Below, piece by piece: positions 45,522-56,078 of a stretch of DNA of 64,000 bases. The translations under genes were made by a program, and so were the position numbers. The notes under the pieces are model-generated. The model was not told the origin of the DNA. It was given only the letters and a program-made list of their open reading frames with translations, and ran no database searches. Source of the DNA: Tetrapyrgos nigripes (lineage: Eukaryota > Basidiomycota > Agaricomycetes > Agaricales > Campanellaceae); the NCBI GenBank assembly GCA_013368315.1, contig JAACJM010000056.1:310001-374000 (forward strand), given 5' to 3'. The stretch's first letter is position 1. Each line of letters starts with the position of its first letter.

Positions 45522-48067
45522 CAAGTGAACGCTGACGAAGTGCAGCCCGGCCTGCAACCATACACCAGACAGATAGGAATATACATCCACACACTATTTA
45601 TAGGTAGGAGGATTACAAGTACAGAGCATATTGACCTCATAAGACACAAATAATGTAATGAAAAACATCTACACGAGAAATGAGCTTGAAGCTACACACA
45701 TAGTCAATACGAGATGTATGAGTGTACAGTATACTTAGGCGTGACCGGTGACCAGCCATCAATTTCCCCGCACTTTCTTTCTCGGACTCGTTGATTCACC
45801 TAGACGCCGTTTGGGTGTGGACGAGGTGGGTTCAGATACAACCGCAGGAGGAATCAACGTCCACATCTGGACGAGATGCGGAACGAAGGTGTACTGGTTC
45901 TTGAAATGCCAGCGAGTAATGGAAAAATAACATGAAACAGTTGCCCCTCTGAGTTTCTGACGATACATATCTGGAGGAATAGGTTGTTCATCCTCGTCAT
46001 AGGCTTCCAGCAAACGCGGTTTGTATTCAAACTGCTTGTCGTTCATGTACTTGGTCCTTTGAAAGTCGGCCTCGGGGGTAATGCAAGGCCAATTCTCAAG
46101 GGTCCAGTTTCTTTCAAGTCGAGCCCATTTTTCTTCTGGAGATTTAGCAGTGTTAGAAGCTCGATGACGTGCGGGATAATTGAGCACTCACCGACACCCC
46201 TGCAATCACCCCCAGCAGAGCCGGTGTCATCTTCCTCGATCTTCACGAGCTTCCTACGGCAGCGCTGTGGAAATCATTAGACTTGAATGGTCCCTGAAAA
46301 AGCGCTTACATCAAAGACCCGGTGCTTCAGGTTGAGGTAGTGCTCCGGTGTGTGCTTTTGTTGCTTGATCAAAGGATTGCCGATGGGAATGTACTGGCTC
46401 TTGACGAAGTTTTGAACTTCCTTAGCGCCTTCGAGGGCAGTGTCGAAAAGTTCACCTAGACGCTTGTCCCTAGGCCGCACAAATGAAGCAGATCCTTCAT
46501 GTTTCCAGAATTCTTTCTTGAGTTTATCGTTCCAACGACCATCCGCGTAGAGCCAAAAGTCATTTGGGGATATTTCGGCGACGGTCCAGAAGACAGCTGG
46601 CTCAGAGGGATTGTCCTCCTTAACAAGGAGGTCCCTTCCGTCACGCTCCAGGACTTCCTGCCATTTGAGGCCTTTGAGCACGTCAGGATGACCAATGAAG
46701 CTGGACTCCTTTGCGGCGCTATCAACGAGACCGTCGATGATCTAGAGAAAGAGAACAGATCAGCAACCCCGGAAGCTGAAGAGAGGTGAACAAGCAGCAC
46801 CTTATTCAGACTTTCTGTCATGGTTACTATCGTCCGAGTCGATGGACGTTGCGGAGAAGGAATTTGACAACAGATGAGCGTGACTCTGAGTGGCACGGAC
46901 TCACGACGGGGATTGAATTCGCAATGATTCCATTTTCAACAAGTAAGTATGCCCCAGACTTCATGACGGCGTGTCAATGCGAGCGTTCACTGTCAGTGTC
47001 AAGGCGACTCGTGTTTTACAAGGCTATTTTAATTTAAAATTATAGGACGAGTCTCGCTTTTCGGATCCCGGGAAAATATATCCATTTCCGTCAAGACGGC
47101 AGACTCGGCACCAAACAGTCAAGCTTTCGTCGAGCTTCAACCACTGCCCCAAGACTGTCCAGTCCATGGCCCACATCTCCCTCTCCAGAGTCAATAATTC
47201 AGTTGCCTTTTGGGCAATGGAATGAGGACTCGTACCTGCCGCTGTATACAGTGGCCCGCACCGACATATTGTGAAGGTCAAGCGCATGACAAGTTCCTAT
47301 CTAGTATGCTGATCATCTCGGATTCTCGGTACGGGAGCGGTTGGTCTGAGTGCCGTCGTCAATGCTATAAGAGGTGCCGGTGATCGCCAGAGCAAAGAAC
47401 CACGCCCAGTGTATCTAACCACTTTAGCGCCTGGATCACCCTTTCCTCACTATCATGTCTACTGACGCATCTGTGCAATCTTTCGACTACATAGTCGTCG
47501 GTGCCGGGACTGCAGGACTAGTGGTTGCGTCTCGTTTATCTGAAGATGTCAACACGACTGTTTGTATCTTGGAAAGAGGCCAGAATCTCGTTGAAACTCC
47601 TGAAATGTACATACCTGGTTCGTCAGCGTCTTTTTGCAGCGGATAATACATAGTTGCTGGATACACTACACTACACTACAGGTTTAAGGACCCGTAATGC
47701 ATTCATGAATGACAGAACTGAACGGTTTAACACTGTTCCTCAGCCTGGAATCAAGAATCGCTCAATCTATCACCCAAGGTGGAATTTTCAGTGAACATAT
47801 TTTCAACGTCTTCTGACCTTTTTACAGGGGAAAGACAGTGGGAGGAACCAGCTCGGTGAGTCTACCGTGCTTCATAATCTTCTGAGCGGCCGAGCTAAAA
47901 TTTTACAGACCAACTCGTTGATTTTCGGACGGTTTGTACAGAACGCCCTTCCTGTTTTGGACGAGAAGACTGACGATTTGAGCAATGATAGAGGGCATAC
48001 TGACGATTATGATGGTGAGGCGTTGGCAACAGGAGAAATTGACGTTTCGCGCTCAACCACATCTTGA
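45522..48067. repeat. Tandem duplication, unit 2
   Basis: Counterpart of 42582-45521 in the same orientation. It has the unknown gene (45759-46821, -) and the 5' part of the GMC gene (47455 on, +). Homology to unit 1 ends at 48067 (CCACATCTTGA), after which the GMC gene continues alone, marking the right breakpoint of the original duplicated segment inside the GMC intron near 48009-48070. Confidence 0.85.
45759..46821 (-). CDS. Unknown conserved protein, tandem copy 2
   Basis: Same exon plan and length as the gene at 42831-43908. First exon MTESLNK (46821-46801), then GHPDVLKGLKWQEVLERDGR, EPAVFWTVAEISPNDFWLYA, RPRDKRLGELFDTALEGAKE and HTPEHYLNLKHRVFDV. Short exons give IEEDDTGSAGGDC and SPEEKWARLERNWTLENWPC. 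The last exon has QFEYKPRLLEAYDEDEQPIP and ends STSPRKKVRGN. Substitutions relative to copy 1 are scattered and mostly conservative, and no stop or frameshift is seen, which hints at maintained coding in both copies. The third exon (acidic linker) varies most. No recognised domain. Its start lies head-to-head with the GMC gene (634 bp apart), a possible shared promoter. Confidence 0.65.
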
Positions 48068-50158
48068 AAGCGTTGGAGCGATTAGGGAACAAAGGATGGA
48101 ACTGGGAAACTTTACTGGAGTACTTCAAGAAGGTATGTGATCCGAGTCTGTGCTCCGCCTTCTTCCGTCTGGCTGATAATTTTCCTGAGTCTGAATCTTT
48201 TACAGTTACACCAGAGCAATCCGAAAAATTTGGCGTGCACCCGGACCTTAAAAGTGATGGGACAACGGGACCAATTAGCAAGACACTTCCTACGTGGAAT
48301 AATCCGACTCTGGATGGCACGTTCTTCGAAGCCATGAGCTCTATGGGAATACTTCACACTACGAACCCTGTAGGTGCCTGTTCTTTCGGTTTACTTCATG
48401 GTCGATTCCATTAATCATGAGTCGTTTATTAAGTTTAACGGCGACATTTCAGGATCCTGGGTGCCATCCTATGCGATTCGTCCCACTGGTGCAGTCCGTA
48501 GTTCATCCGCCACAGTACGCAGTCCTTTTGTGGAGTTACCCATTGCTCATAGCAGGTACCTACAGGCATACTACGAGCCTAATAAAGACCGGAAAAATCT
48601 TCATCTTTTTACTCGTGCGCAGGTCACTCGAATCATACTAGAGAGGGACCAATCTGGGGGCCTCTTTGCAAAAGGCGTCCAGTATCAAGAACTTGACAGT
48701 GGTCGACGTTGTACTGTCTATGCAAAGCGGGAGGTTATCCTCTGTGCAGGTATGTAATGATACCAAGCTTTCTATTGACTTGCCTCTCAAACTCGAGGAT
48801 ATTAGGTGCTTTCCAAACTCCTCAAATCTTGGAACTGTCAGGTTCGCAACTACTTCTTCCTTTTTGACTGGTCGTTCTAAGTGATTCTGTTCAGGAATTG
48901 GCAATCCACAAATCCTCCAAGCTTATGGAATAGAAATACTTGTGGATCTACCAGGAGTTGGAAAAAACCTTCGTATGTGGCATTTAGTCCAACGTTGCCG
49001 ATATTAATCTCTTCGTTACAGAGGTATATTCCTACCGTACATCTAGTATCGCGGAGCTAAGGTCATATACTTCAGGATCATTCACGGACGCACTGCATAG
49101 CAGAAATCCCACCTCATTTCGAAACGGTCGACGTTCTATTGGACCCAACAACGGTTCAAGCGGAATTAGACCAGTAGTGGGTCACTCGACAACTCTCAGT
49201 TTTCCACAGAACTAACTGTATCATTCTCTCAGTCACAAAGACAGGACAGGGCTGCTTGCAACCGGACTATCCTCTGCTATGGCCTTTATTCCTTTGTCGA
49301 AATTTATAGGACTCGAAAGGATTAAACAGCTCATTGAAAGTATCGAGACACAAGACCCAGATGGTCATGACTCTACTCTGAAGCTTCAGAAGGAACAGCT
49401 CGTCGAGGATCGTGTACCGCAACTTGAGTATGTCGGAATCATTGGTTTCTCCACTTACTATGCCGACAGCTAATTGTGTTTTTAGAGTCGCACTCGTTCC
49501 AGCATTCTTTCCCACTTTTTATCTGGGCTTAACTCCTGAGCCTGGAAAACGTTACATCTCTTTCTTACTAGGTTTACAGCATACTTTCTCCAGAGGAACC
49601 GTGCATATCTGCTCTCCAGATCCTTTCACTCTTCCTAGCGTAAACCCAAACACGCTCAACCACAACATCGACTTGGAAATAATGGTGGACTCTATCAAAT
49701 TCTGTCGTCGTCTTCTTCAAACTCCTCCATATGAATCACAAGATATCATCGTCAAAGAAGTCATTCCTGGTCCAAATGTGCAAACCGACGACGGGATAAA
49801 GGACTTCGTGCGGGACGCGCTCGATACAATATATCACCCCATTGGGACGGCTTCTATGCTCCCTAGAGAAGACGGTGGAGTCGTTGACGCATCTTTGAAG
49901 ATTTATGGTACAATGAACCTGCGTGTCGTACGTCTATCTTTCACAGAGTTCATGTGAAATAGAAGTCTTAACTGAAATGGTCTGCGGTAGATTGATGCAT
50001 CTGTCCTTCCTGTCCATGTCACTGGTCATCCACAAGCTACAGTGTATGCTATCGCAGAGCGGGTAAGTGACAACAATCGTTGCTGTTTGATGAAGAAGGC
50101 TGATGATACTCCATTATCATGAAAGGGATCAGACTTGATCAGAAAAGCAACTCAGTGA
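47455..50158 (+). CDS. GMC oxidoreductase (unit 2, complete)
   Basis: A flavin-dependent alcohol/sugar oxidoreductase of the GMC family with no signal peptide ([20 protein letters not shown]), so probably intracellular. FAD motif [16 protein letters not shown] is intact. Splicing then gives [40 protein letters not shown] (GMC signature 1 region), [20 protein letters not shown], and later [40 protein letters not shown] (signature 2) and [14 protein letters not shown], the last needing a 2-nt microexon at 49022-49023. The C-terminal half has [20 protein letters not shown] with the catalytic His and [20 protein letters not shown] with the second. About 13 introns. The end exon [10 protein letters not shown] (50126-50158) is followed by a duplicated alternative at 50235-50264. 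In the predicted product [17 protein letters not shown] is an unusual insert where most GMC proteins read YxRG. I consider it probably functional, but the splicing needs RNA proof. Confidence 0.72.
49022..49023 (+). other. Candidate 2-nt microexon (AG) in the GMC gene
   Basis: The frame before ends CTT-C at 48972 with a GTATGT donor. The frame after begins GAT-CAT at 49076. Joining them with the dinucleotide AG at 49022-49023 restores the family motif NLQDH. Both flanking introns are ordinary in size (49 and 52 nt) with GT..AG borders (48973-49021, 49024-49075). No single canonical intron gives this frame, because the bases just before AGGATCAT (TACTTC) do not end in AG. Confidence 0.5.
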
Positions 50159-50174
50159 GATAGGTGTCCTTATT

Positions 50175-50264
50175 GCAGAGCGGGTAAGTGAGAACAATCA
50201 TTATTGTTGTTTGATGAAAATTGATGATACACAGGGAGATTTGATCAGAGAAGTTACACAGTGA
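50175..50264 (+). repeat. Duplicated last intron and exon of the GMC gene
   Basis: From GCAGAGCGGGTAAGTG the stretch 50175-50264 repeats 50054-50158. It carries its own donor, intron, acceptor (TACACAG) and an open end exon GGAGATTTGATCAGAGAAGT to a stop, coding GDLIREVTQ instead of [10 protein letters not shown]. The second acceptor looks better than the first (ATGAAAG). Confidence 0.75.
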
Positions 50265-50466
50265 GAACGGTATTGTACAAGTTTGCATCGTAACAGAGGT
50301 TGGGGACGGGTACGCTGGACGATATAGCTATACTCGTGGCCCCAGGCGGGTTGGGGCCGGGTACAGGTCACGTATGGTGTGGAATGTAGGGAAGAAGGAT
50401 ATACATACACGCTATGTCCGGAAAAGCAGGTAATCAGAAGAAAGAAAAAAGCAAGCGCAGCCACCA

Positions 50467-52390
50467 CTACGATAGATACCACTTGGCTATAGAACACAGA
50501 ATGGAAGCGGGAGAATACTCGTCTCCCAAATCCACGGCGTCAGTGTTCCGGTTGTCCTGAACAGTTACTCTTCTCCCTCCAACATACATCTTGACCCACT
50601 TTAGGACCGTTGGGTCGTACGCCCCACAATGGGCGCCATCATAGCCTGAATGGTTTATAGAAGCCCATATGCGTCTCCGTGCACCAGCAAAGTACTCGGC
50701 CTCATAAAGATAGCTGCATGCGTAGATATCATCGCAGGCACCTATACATTTCGATATACCCGTTGCATCGACGTGGAGGGTTTGTAAATCGGGTAAAGAA
50801 GAGCTGGTAGCGTTTAGAAGGAGATGCTGTCAACGGATAACCATCGGTGTTAGTAGAAATGTGTAGGTATTGAGAATGGTGAGGGGAGAGCTCACCACTG
50901 GATTAGGACTTGAATGATCATTATCACAGTCTGAGAACTGTAGATTTCCACATGAGCATTCGGTTCATTGAAGGAAGGATCAAAATGACATACCAGTAGC
51001 CGCTCTGTGTCGGATATTGGTTCTAGAGGCATCCCTCTACATTCGACTCTGACAGATAGACTTCGAAGATTCCTACAACGACGAAAGGCGTCTACGTTGT
51101 GCTCTCCAAAGCACCATCTGCTCTCGACCTTTGGGTGTATTTCCAGATCGACGAGAGTATCTCGATGAAGCGGAAGACATTTGTCGAAGAATAAATTGGC
51201 CCAGGAGCCGTTTTGGTCGTTGTCGTTGAAGTTTTTCAGAGACAGACATTCTAGTCCTGAATATGACTGGAGGTAATCCATTGTGGCTTCTGAAACATGG
51301 TCTGCAACGAGTCGTTTGAGGCGGACATGGTTTTCGCCAAGGATGGTGTAGAATGGAAATGCACAGGTGGATGTGCTGGTGAGGCGGCAGAGCTCGAGAG
51401 AGGTCAGGTTGGTGAATTTGGAGAAGATGGAGATAAAGTTGTCTGGTAGGGACCAGCCTATCAGATCAAGGCGAGATAAATCAGAAAAGGTTTCATTCGC
51501 CAAAACGTCGAGGTTGGATAGGGTTAGGAGTGGTTTCCCGTAGGACGTCTCGTTCTCCAAATGAAGAGTGGATAAGGAGTTGGCCTGGGATGCCAGATGA
51601 TTGGCAAGGTTACTCATGACGGGATGAGGTGTGGAGTCTTCAATGTACGATGAGACGGAAATCGACAGTGTCTCGAGGTTGGGTAGGTCAATTTGGGGTA
51701 TGACAATTTCGTGCTTGAGTGTCTTTGGGATGGTGTATCGGAACGTGAACTCTTTGATGCTCTGTAGGCTTGACAAGGATGATATGATCGTTTTGAATGC
51801 CCATTCGCCGTCGCTCAAACGCCAGTGCCATCTGGGAGGATATACGTGTCAACGTCAACTTTCAAGAGCTTCAGACCAGACAGCGCACCGAATTGCCTTG
51901 AGGTTCTGAAGAGATTGTATAGCTGATCCCAACAACCACATAATGTCAACGCGCGCCATGAGACCCTGGATGCTTTGAGAAAACAGTCCAGATGTGCATT
52001 CAGGTTCCACGTCGTTTGGATGATGCTCAGTCGGAATGACTATCCCATTCTCGCTACCATCCTGGCTGGAGTAGGAAGACGGCGACAAGGAGACGATGTG
52101 TAGGACTTGAATGACAGAAGAGTAGTACCCCGAGTCTTTCTGGTCCACCAATGCATGGAGTAGGCTGAGTCCTTGATGGGTATGATGCTTGTAGATGTTT
52201 AAGGTCACTTCTCTGAGGACAGTTGACTTGAAGACGTGTCCAAGCCGACGACAGGTCCTACGCAGACTCTTTCTGTCAGCGAGCCTCTCGGTCTATGGTC
52301 CATAGGGTCAACACCGCACACTCGAAGTAGGGCAATGGATCTTACCTCGTCCCCGATCTTTTGGAGTAACTCGGTTGGTAAGGATTGCAT
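50467..52390 (-). CDS. F-box protein with LRR-like C-terminal region
   Basis: The protein is a likely substrate-recognition subunit of an SCF ubiquitin ligase. The ATG is at 52390; an upstream TTG is not needed. The F-box is made by splicing over an intron of about 60 nt (52293-52345 region): MQSLPTELLQKIGDE joined to RLADRKSLRRTCRRLGHVFK. A second exon (52208-51890) is hydrophobic-rich with IYKHHTHQGLSLLHALVDQ. The large third exon (to about 50990) has irregular leucine-rich segments (LPNLETLSISVSSYIED, LSTLHLENETS, FSDLSRLDLIGWSLPD, LTSLELCRL, LECLSLKNFND, LRSLSVRVECRG), as in the LRR-like regions of many mushroom F-box proteins. The last exon (50830-50467) ends with IWASINHSGYDGAHCGAY and a short tail. 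F-box/LRR families are large and fast-evolving in Agaricomycetes, so the target is not predictable. Confidence 0.75.
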
Positions 52391-52766
52391 GCAGGCCAAG
52401 GTTTAGGAATCTGGGAGTCTTGGACATCAGGCAACCTGATGATGAGAGCATTTTATAGGTTGTATTTGGGACAGCCTATATGGAGTGTAATTGAAGAGAA
52501 ATCAATGTTAGATGGACATCCCTCATTCACCTTCCATATATGGTGATCCTCATCCGAGCTACTGTGCCTCAGTACCTAGCTTCTCCGCGAGGATCCCCAA
52601 CAGGGCGCAAGACAAATGTATGCATTCATCATAAAGATCAGATGGCAGCTTGAAAGCATCAATATCAGATCGTTCTTCGATAGTCGACTGCGGTAAGCTA
52701 ACTCATGTGCCACATGCAACTCGAGCCTGAGTTTAAGCTAGACCCTCGACACAAACAAGGCAATAA

Positions 52767-52792
52767 CCAGGTACTAGTAGTCTAGTACCTGG
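52767..52792. repeat. Perfect inverted repeat, 11-bp arms
   Basis: CCAGGTACTAG, a 4-base loop (TAGT), and CTAGTACCTGG. A perfect 11-bp match is uncommon by chance in unique DNA and could be a regulator-binding site, a small MITE remnant or a hairpin. Confidence 0.7.
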
Positions 52793-52882
52793 AGCCACAC
52801 GCCGATGATATGTACCAATATGTCCGCTCAACTGATAGGTTGCTGATAGGTGTAACTATAACACTGCCAGTACTGAGTACAG

Positions 52883-52934
52883 ACAGTAACGGATTGTACA
52901 GTGTGACCGTGACTCTAATACAATCCGTTGCTGT
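52883..52934. repeat. Inverted repeat, 16-bp arms with about 20-bp loop
   Basis: Left arm ACAGTAACGGATTGTA (52883-52898), right arm TACAATCCGTTGCTGT (52919-52934); 15 of 16 positions pair. It lies 240 bp upstream of the PhzF ATG. Confidence 0.7.
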
Positions 52935-53174
52935 ACACCGACCAATGCTCGACGGATAAATTTATTTTCAGCGTTTCATCGATGCGGAAGGAGCCGACTG
53001 CTCAGTGCTGCCTGCTTGCTACCTGCCAAGTCCTTACAGGCTGGGTCATGTAGTAATCAGAGTGAGCTTTCTTCATTTTTCTCTCGTTCTCGTCCATTCA
53101 TGTGATAGGACTAACAGTAGTCAGCCTGATGAAAAGAAATGACTCGATTCGTGCCTTGATCTCCAGCTTCCACC

Positions 53175-54092
53175 ATGTCTTCGCAACTTGCTTTCGTACA
53201 GATCGACGTCTTCACAAACACTCGTTACGTTGGAAACCCCCTGGCAATCGTATCTGTGCCCTCCACTTCTCCGTCTCTTACTCAGCACCAAAAGCAAGCA
53301 ATTGCTCGCGAGTTTAACCTTTCCGAAACCGTTTTTCTACACGATCCCATACAAGGTGCAGATTCCAACGATCCCTTGATATTCCCCATCGATATCTTCA
53401 CCACAACGGAGGAACTTCCATTCGCCGGTCATCCCACTGTAGGCACAGGATGGTACTTGCTTGGAAGGTATACGGACAAGGAAACCATCATGCTTCGCAC
53501 TAAAGCAGGCGATATCCCTGTCATACGCGATTCCAACGGCGTTAGGCTCCAGGTGCCTATCGATTTTAAGGTCCACGATCCCTATACCCATTCGTTTGTC
53601 AAAGCTTCCTCTGTCCAACCCAATTTGACTGCAGCAGACTATGTCAACGGTATAGACGGACCGGAAGTAGTGGCGTCTATTGTCAAAGGCATGACATTTA
53701 TGTTACTGGAGTTGGCTTCGGAAGATGCTTTGGCTAGAGTGATGCTATATGCTGAACGTGTCAAAATTCCAAACGAGCACCTTGGCGAATGGAAAGGGTT
53801 TTCGTCGTTGTATCTGTTTGTAGTCATGGAGGATGGTGTGACGGTTAGAACGAGACTGTTGGATGGAGGTCTGGAGGATCCCGCTACTGGTTCGGCTGCG
53901 TCTACTTTGTGTGGATATTTGTCGAAGAAGAAAGGACCAGGAGAATGGAAGTTCCAGGTTGTACAAGGGGTGGAGATGGGTCGTAAGAGTGAAATTGGAG
54001 TCTATGTCTCGGTGGGAGATGACGGAGAGGTTCAAAAAGTTGAGTTGGCGGGGAGTGCAGTAGGGGTTATGAATGGCTTTTTGGAGGTCTAG
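53175..54092 (+). CDS. PhzF-like isomerase/epimerase family protein
   Basis: A single-exon gene of 305 codons, normal for this family. PhzF-fold proteins use a conserved active-site Glu for proton transfer; in bacteria PhzF works in phenazine synthesis, while fungal members have mostly unknown substrates. The start MSSQLAFVQIDVFTNTRYVG is typical, with the conserved GNPLAIV. The catalytic-Glu motif FNLSETVFL is at about residues 48-56, then ELPFAGHPTVGTGWYLL. The C-terminal half repeats the fold, with LEDPATGSAASTLCGYL (catalytic/binding DPATGSA) and VELAGSAVGVMNGFLEV at the end. No membrane or signal segment, so cytosolic. A decayed copy sits 345 bp downstream. No phenazine or other cluster genes are nearby, so the name should not be taken to mean phenazine production. 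Confidence 0.9.
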   Translation: MSSQLAFVQIDVFTNTRYVGNPLAIVSVPSTSPSLTQHQKQAIAREFNLSETVFLHDPIQGADSNDPLIFPIDIFTTTEELPFAGHPTVGTGWYLLGRYTDKETIMLRTKAGDIPVIRDSNGVRLQVPIDFKVHDPYTHSFVKASSVQPNLTAADYVNGIDGPEVVASIVKGMTFMLLELASEDALARVMLYAERVKIPNEHLGEWKGFSSLYLFVVMEDGVTVRTRLLDGGLEDPATGSAASTLCGYLSKKKGPGEWKFQVVQGVEMGRKSEIGVYVSVGDDGEVQKVELAGSAVGVMNGFLEV

Positions 54093-54436
54093 AAGGAAAA
54101 GTGACTTGGTCTGTCCTCCCTGATTCAGCTACTCGCTAAAACCTTCCATGCTAGTGGCCGATAATGATACAATGTTCTAGTTTATGGAACTGCAGACAAA
54201 TTTTCAACCTTGTCAAATCTCTCGAGTGTCAGGCTCAAGTGAGAGTTTTCCCTCAAGCATCTCTCTAGCTGTGACACCGCTCCAAGTGTATGGTGACCTT
54301 GGTCATATTGCGTGATCCTCACTGCTTCGCAATCAACTGTCCCTGGCAGTTACATCATTGATCTGCAGAAGATCTGACTCGACTCGTCATCATACTTATA
54401 TATAGTAAATACATCTGGATTTTTGTCGATTTCACC

Positions 54437-55370
54437 ATGTACTCCTTCCCTTTTGTACAGATTGATGTGTTCACAAACACTCGATGCACTGTTAATTTTC
54501 TGGTGATCGTATCCGTGCCCTCCTCGAGCCCTACTCTCACTCAGGACAAAAAACAAGCAATTGGCAGTCGCGAGTTTAAACTCTCCGAGACCGTTTTTCT
54601 CTACAATCCTATACAGACTACGGAATCCGACGATGGCTTGATATTCCCTGTGGATATCTTTTCCGTACAAGAGAAACTTTCATTCGCTGGTCATCCCATC
54701 GTAGGAGCTCGATGGTATTTGCTTCAATAGCACCCTGCAAACAGAGTATTACGCTACTAACGCACTAAAGCAGGGGACGTCCCTGTTGTGCGAGTTTAAC
54801 GGCCTGAGGCTTGAGCTTGAAGCCTCGGATTCCTGTTCATACCAGGGTCCACGCGTGCTATGCCCATCCTTTCGCGGCGTTCCGCCACATCTTCCTCATA
54901 ATCATTTCAGCCCAACTTCACCGCAGCAAGGTGTAGATGGACCAGTTGAATCCGTTCTGTCCATCTTCAAATGTAGAATGTTCCTGGTACTCGAGTCACG
55001 GTTGGCTACCGAAGAAGCTTTAAAGAGAGTCAAGTCTTATTTCCAGCCAGAACTTGCCGTTCCAAGCGAGTACATCGGGTCCTCGGCGAATGGCAAGGGC
55101 TTTTGGTGTTTGATCTGCTTGTAGTTATGGAGTGGCGTTACGGACTAGTATGTTTGAACGGGGTCAGGAGGATCCTGCTACTGGTATACGTGCAGCTATT
55201 TTGAGCGAGTATTTGTCGATGAAGAAAGAACCGCGAAAGTAGGATTACCAGATTGTCCAAGGGGTAGAGATGAGTCGTAGAGGTGATATTTGGTCTCGGT
55301 TTCGGCGGCAAGTGGTGGAGAGATCGTTGGCGGGGAGTGCAGTCGGCGTTACGAACGGCTTTTTAGAAGT
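54437..55370 (+). pseudogene. Degenerate tandem copy of the PhzF-like gene
   Basis: The ATG at 54437 starts MYSFPFVQIDVFTNTR, closely following the intact gene, and keeps FKLSETVFLYNP and LSFAGHPIVGARWYLL. A stop follows at 54728-54730, then frameshifts. Later fragments still match: ESVLSIFKCRMFLVLES, DPATG-like QEDPATGIRAAI in another frame (near 55165-55200), and LAGSAVGVTNGFLEVD at the end (about 55325-55370). The conserved GNPLAIV has become VNFLVIV. The tandem order and high identity show a local duplication that was followed by loss of function. Confidence 0.87.
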
Positions 55371-56078
55371 TGATTCAAATTGGAACGAGTCTAGAGCAAA
55401 GGTAAGTCGACATTTCGCCTCGATTGAGTTCCTTACGACATGTTGGCCATCGATATTGGGTACTATGTAGTCCATCATTAGCGGCGCTGTGGGCGCAACA
55501 ACCGTCTTGCGCAGTCTTATACGTCCGTAATACACTCAGATTATTTTTAATAATAATCATTGCACACAGGTTCTCTCATGCTCACTAAGGAAAAGCGTAT
55601 TGGGCTGTTTACTCTACTATTTTAGGCGCAGAAATACTCCCGCCGGTATCAGACTCAGATCCCAGTGTTCCTTGATGGCAGGTGATGATCAATGCTTCCA
55701 GGCGTTCTGTGATGCTCCGGTACTTTTCAGCTAGCTCCCAGTCAAACGCTACTTTTTCAGCCCATTCTCCCAAGTTCTGAGAGCAGCCAAGGTACTACAG
55801 TTATTCTTCACGATGATTTTCACAATACTAGACGATCACAATTCGTTTGCGAAAATCTATGTTCATTAAAGCAGTGTTGATGCATACTCAGAATCAACGC
55901 ATTCTAGCAACAATCAGATTGAAGATCTAAAATAACAAAGGTATCGTTTATAATTATACTGCTCAGGTATCTCAGTTACGCTGAGCGATACCCTTGATAA
56001 CTTCCCAACTTACTACACTCTTGTTCTTCTCTTTACTAGTTTCACCTTTCAAGATCCTACTCGTTGCTACATTGAACG
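55371..56078. other. Intergenic region
   Basis: AT-rich sequence with no gene, repeat or clear regulatory motif seen. It presumably holds the promoter of the membrane-protein gene at 56079. Confidence 0.5.

Larger units (their letters stand above)
52391..53174. other. Divergent intergenic region with two hairpin-forming palindromes
   Basis: The promoters of the F-box gene and the PhzF-like gene lie here. Two inverted repeats are seen, at 52767-52792 and 52883-52934 (listed separately). No coding frame is supported. Distance from the second palindrome to the PhzF ATG is 240 bp. Confidence 0.55.

Noticed and set aside
52391..52399. Extension of the F-box protein start to an upstream codon
   Set aside because: The upstream codon is TTG; the first true ATG at 52390 gives the normal F-box start.
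53175..54092. Phenazine biosynthesis cluster suggested by the PhzF homolog
   Set aside because: No other phenazine-type genes are nearby, and fungal PhzF-fold proteins occur widely without phenazine production.
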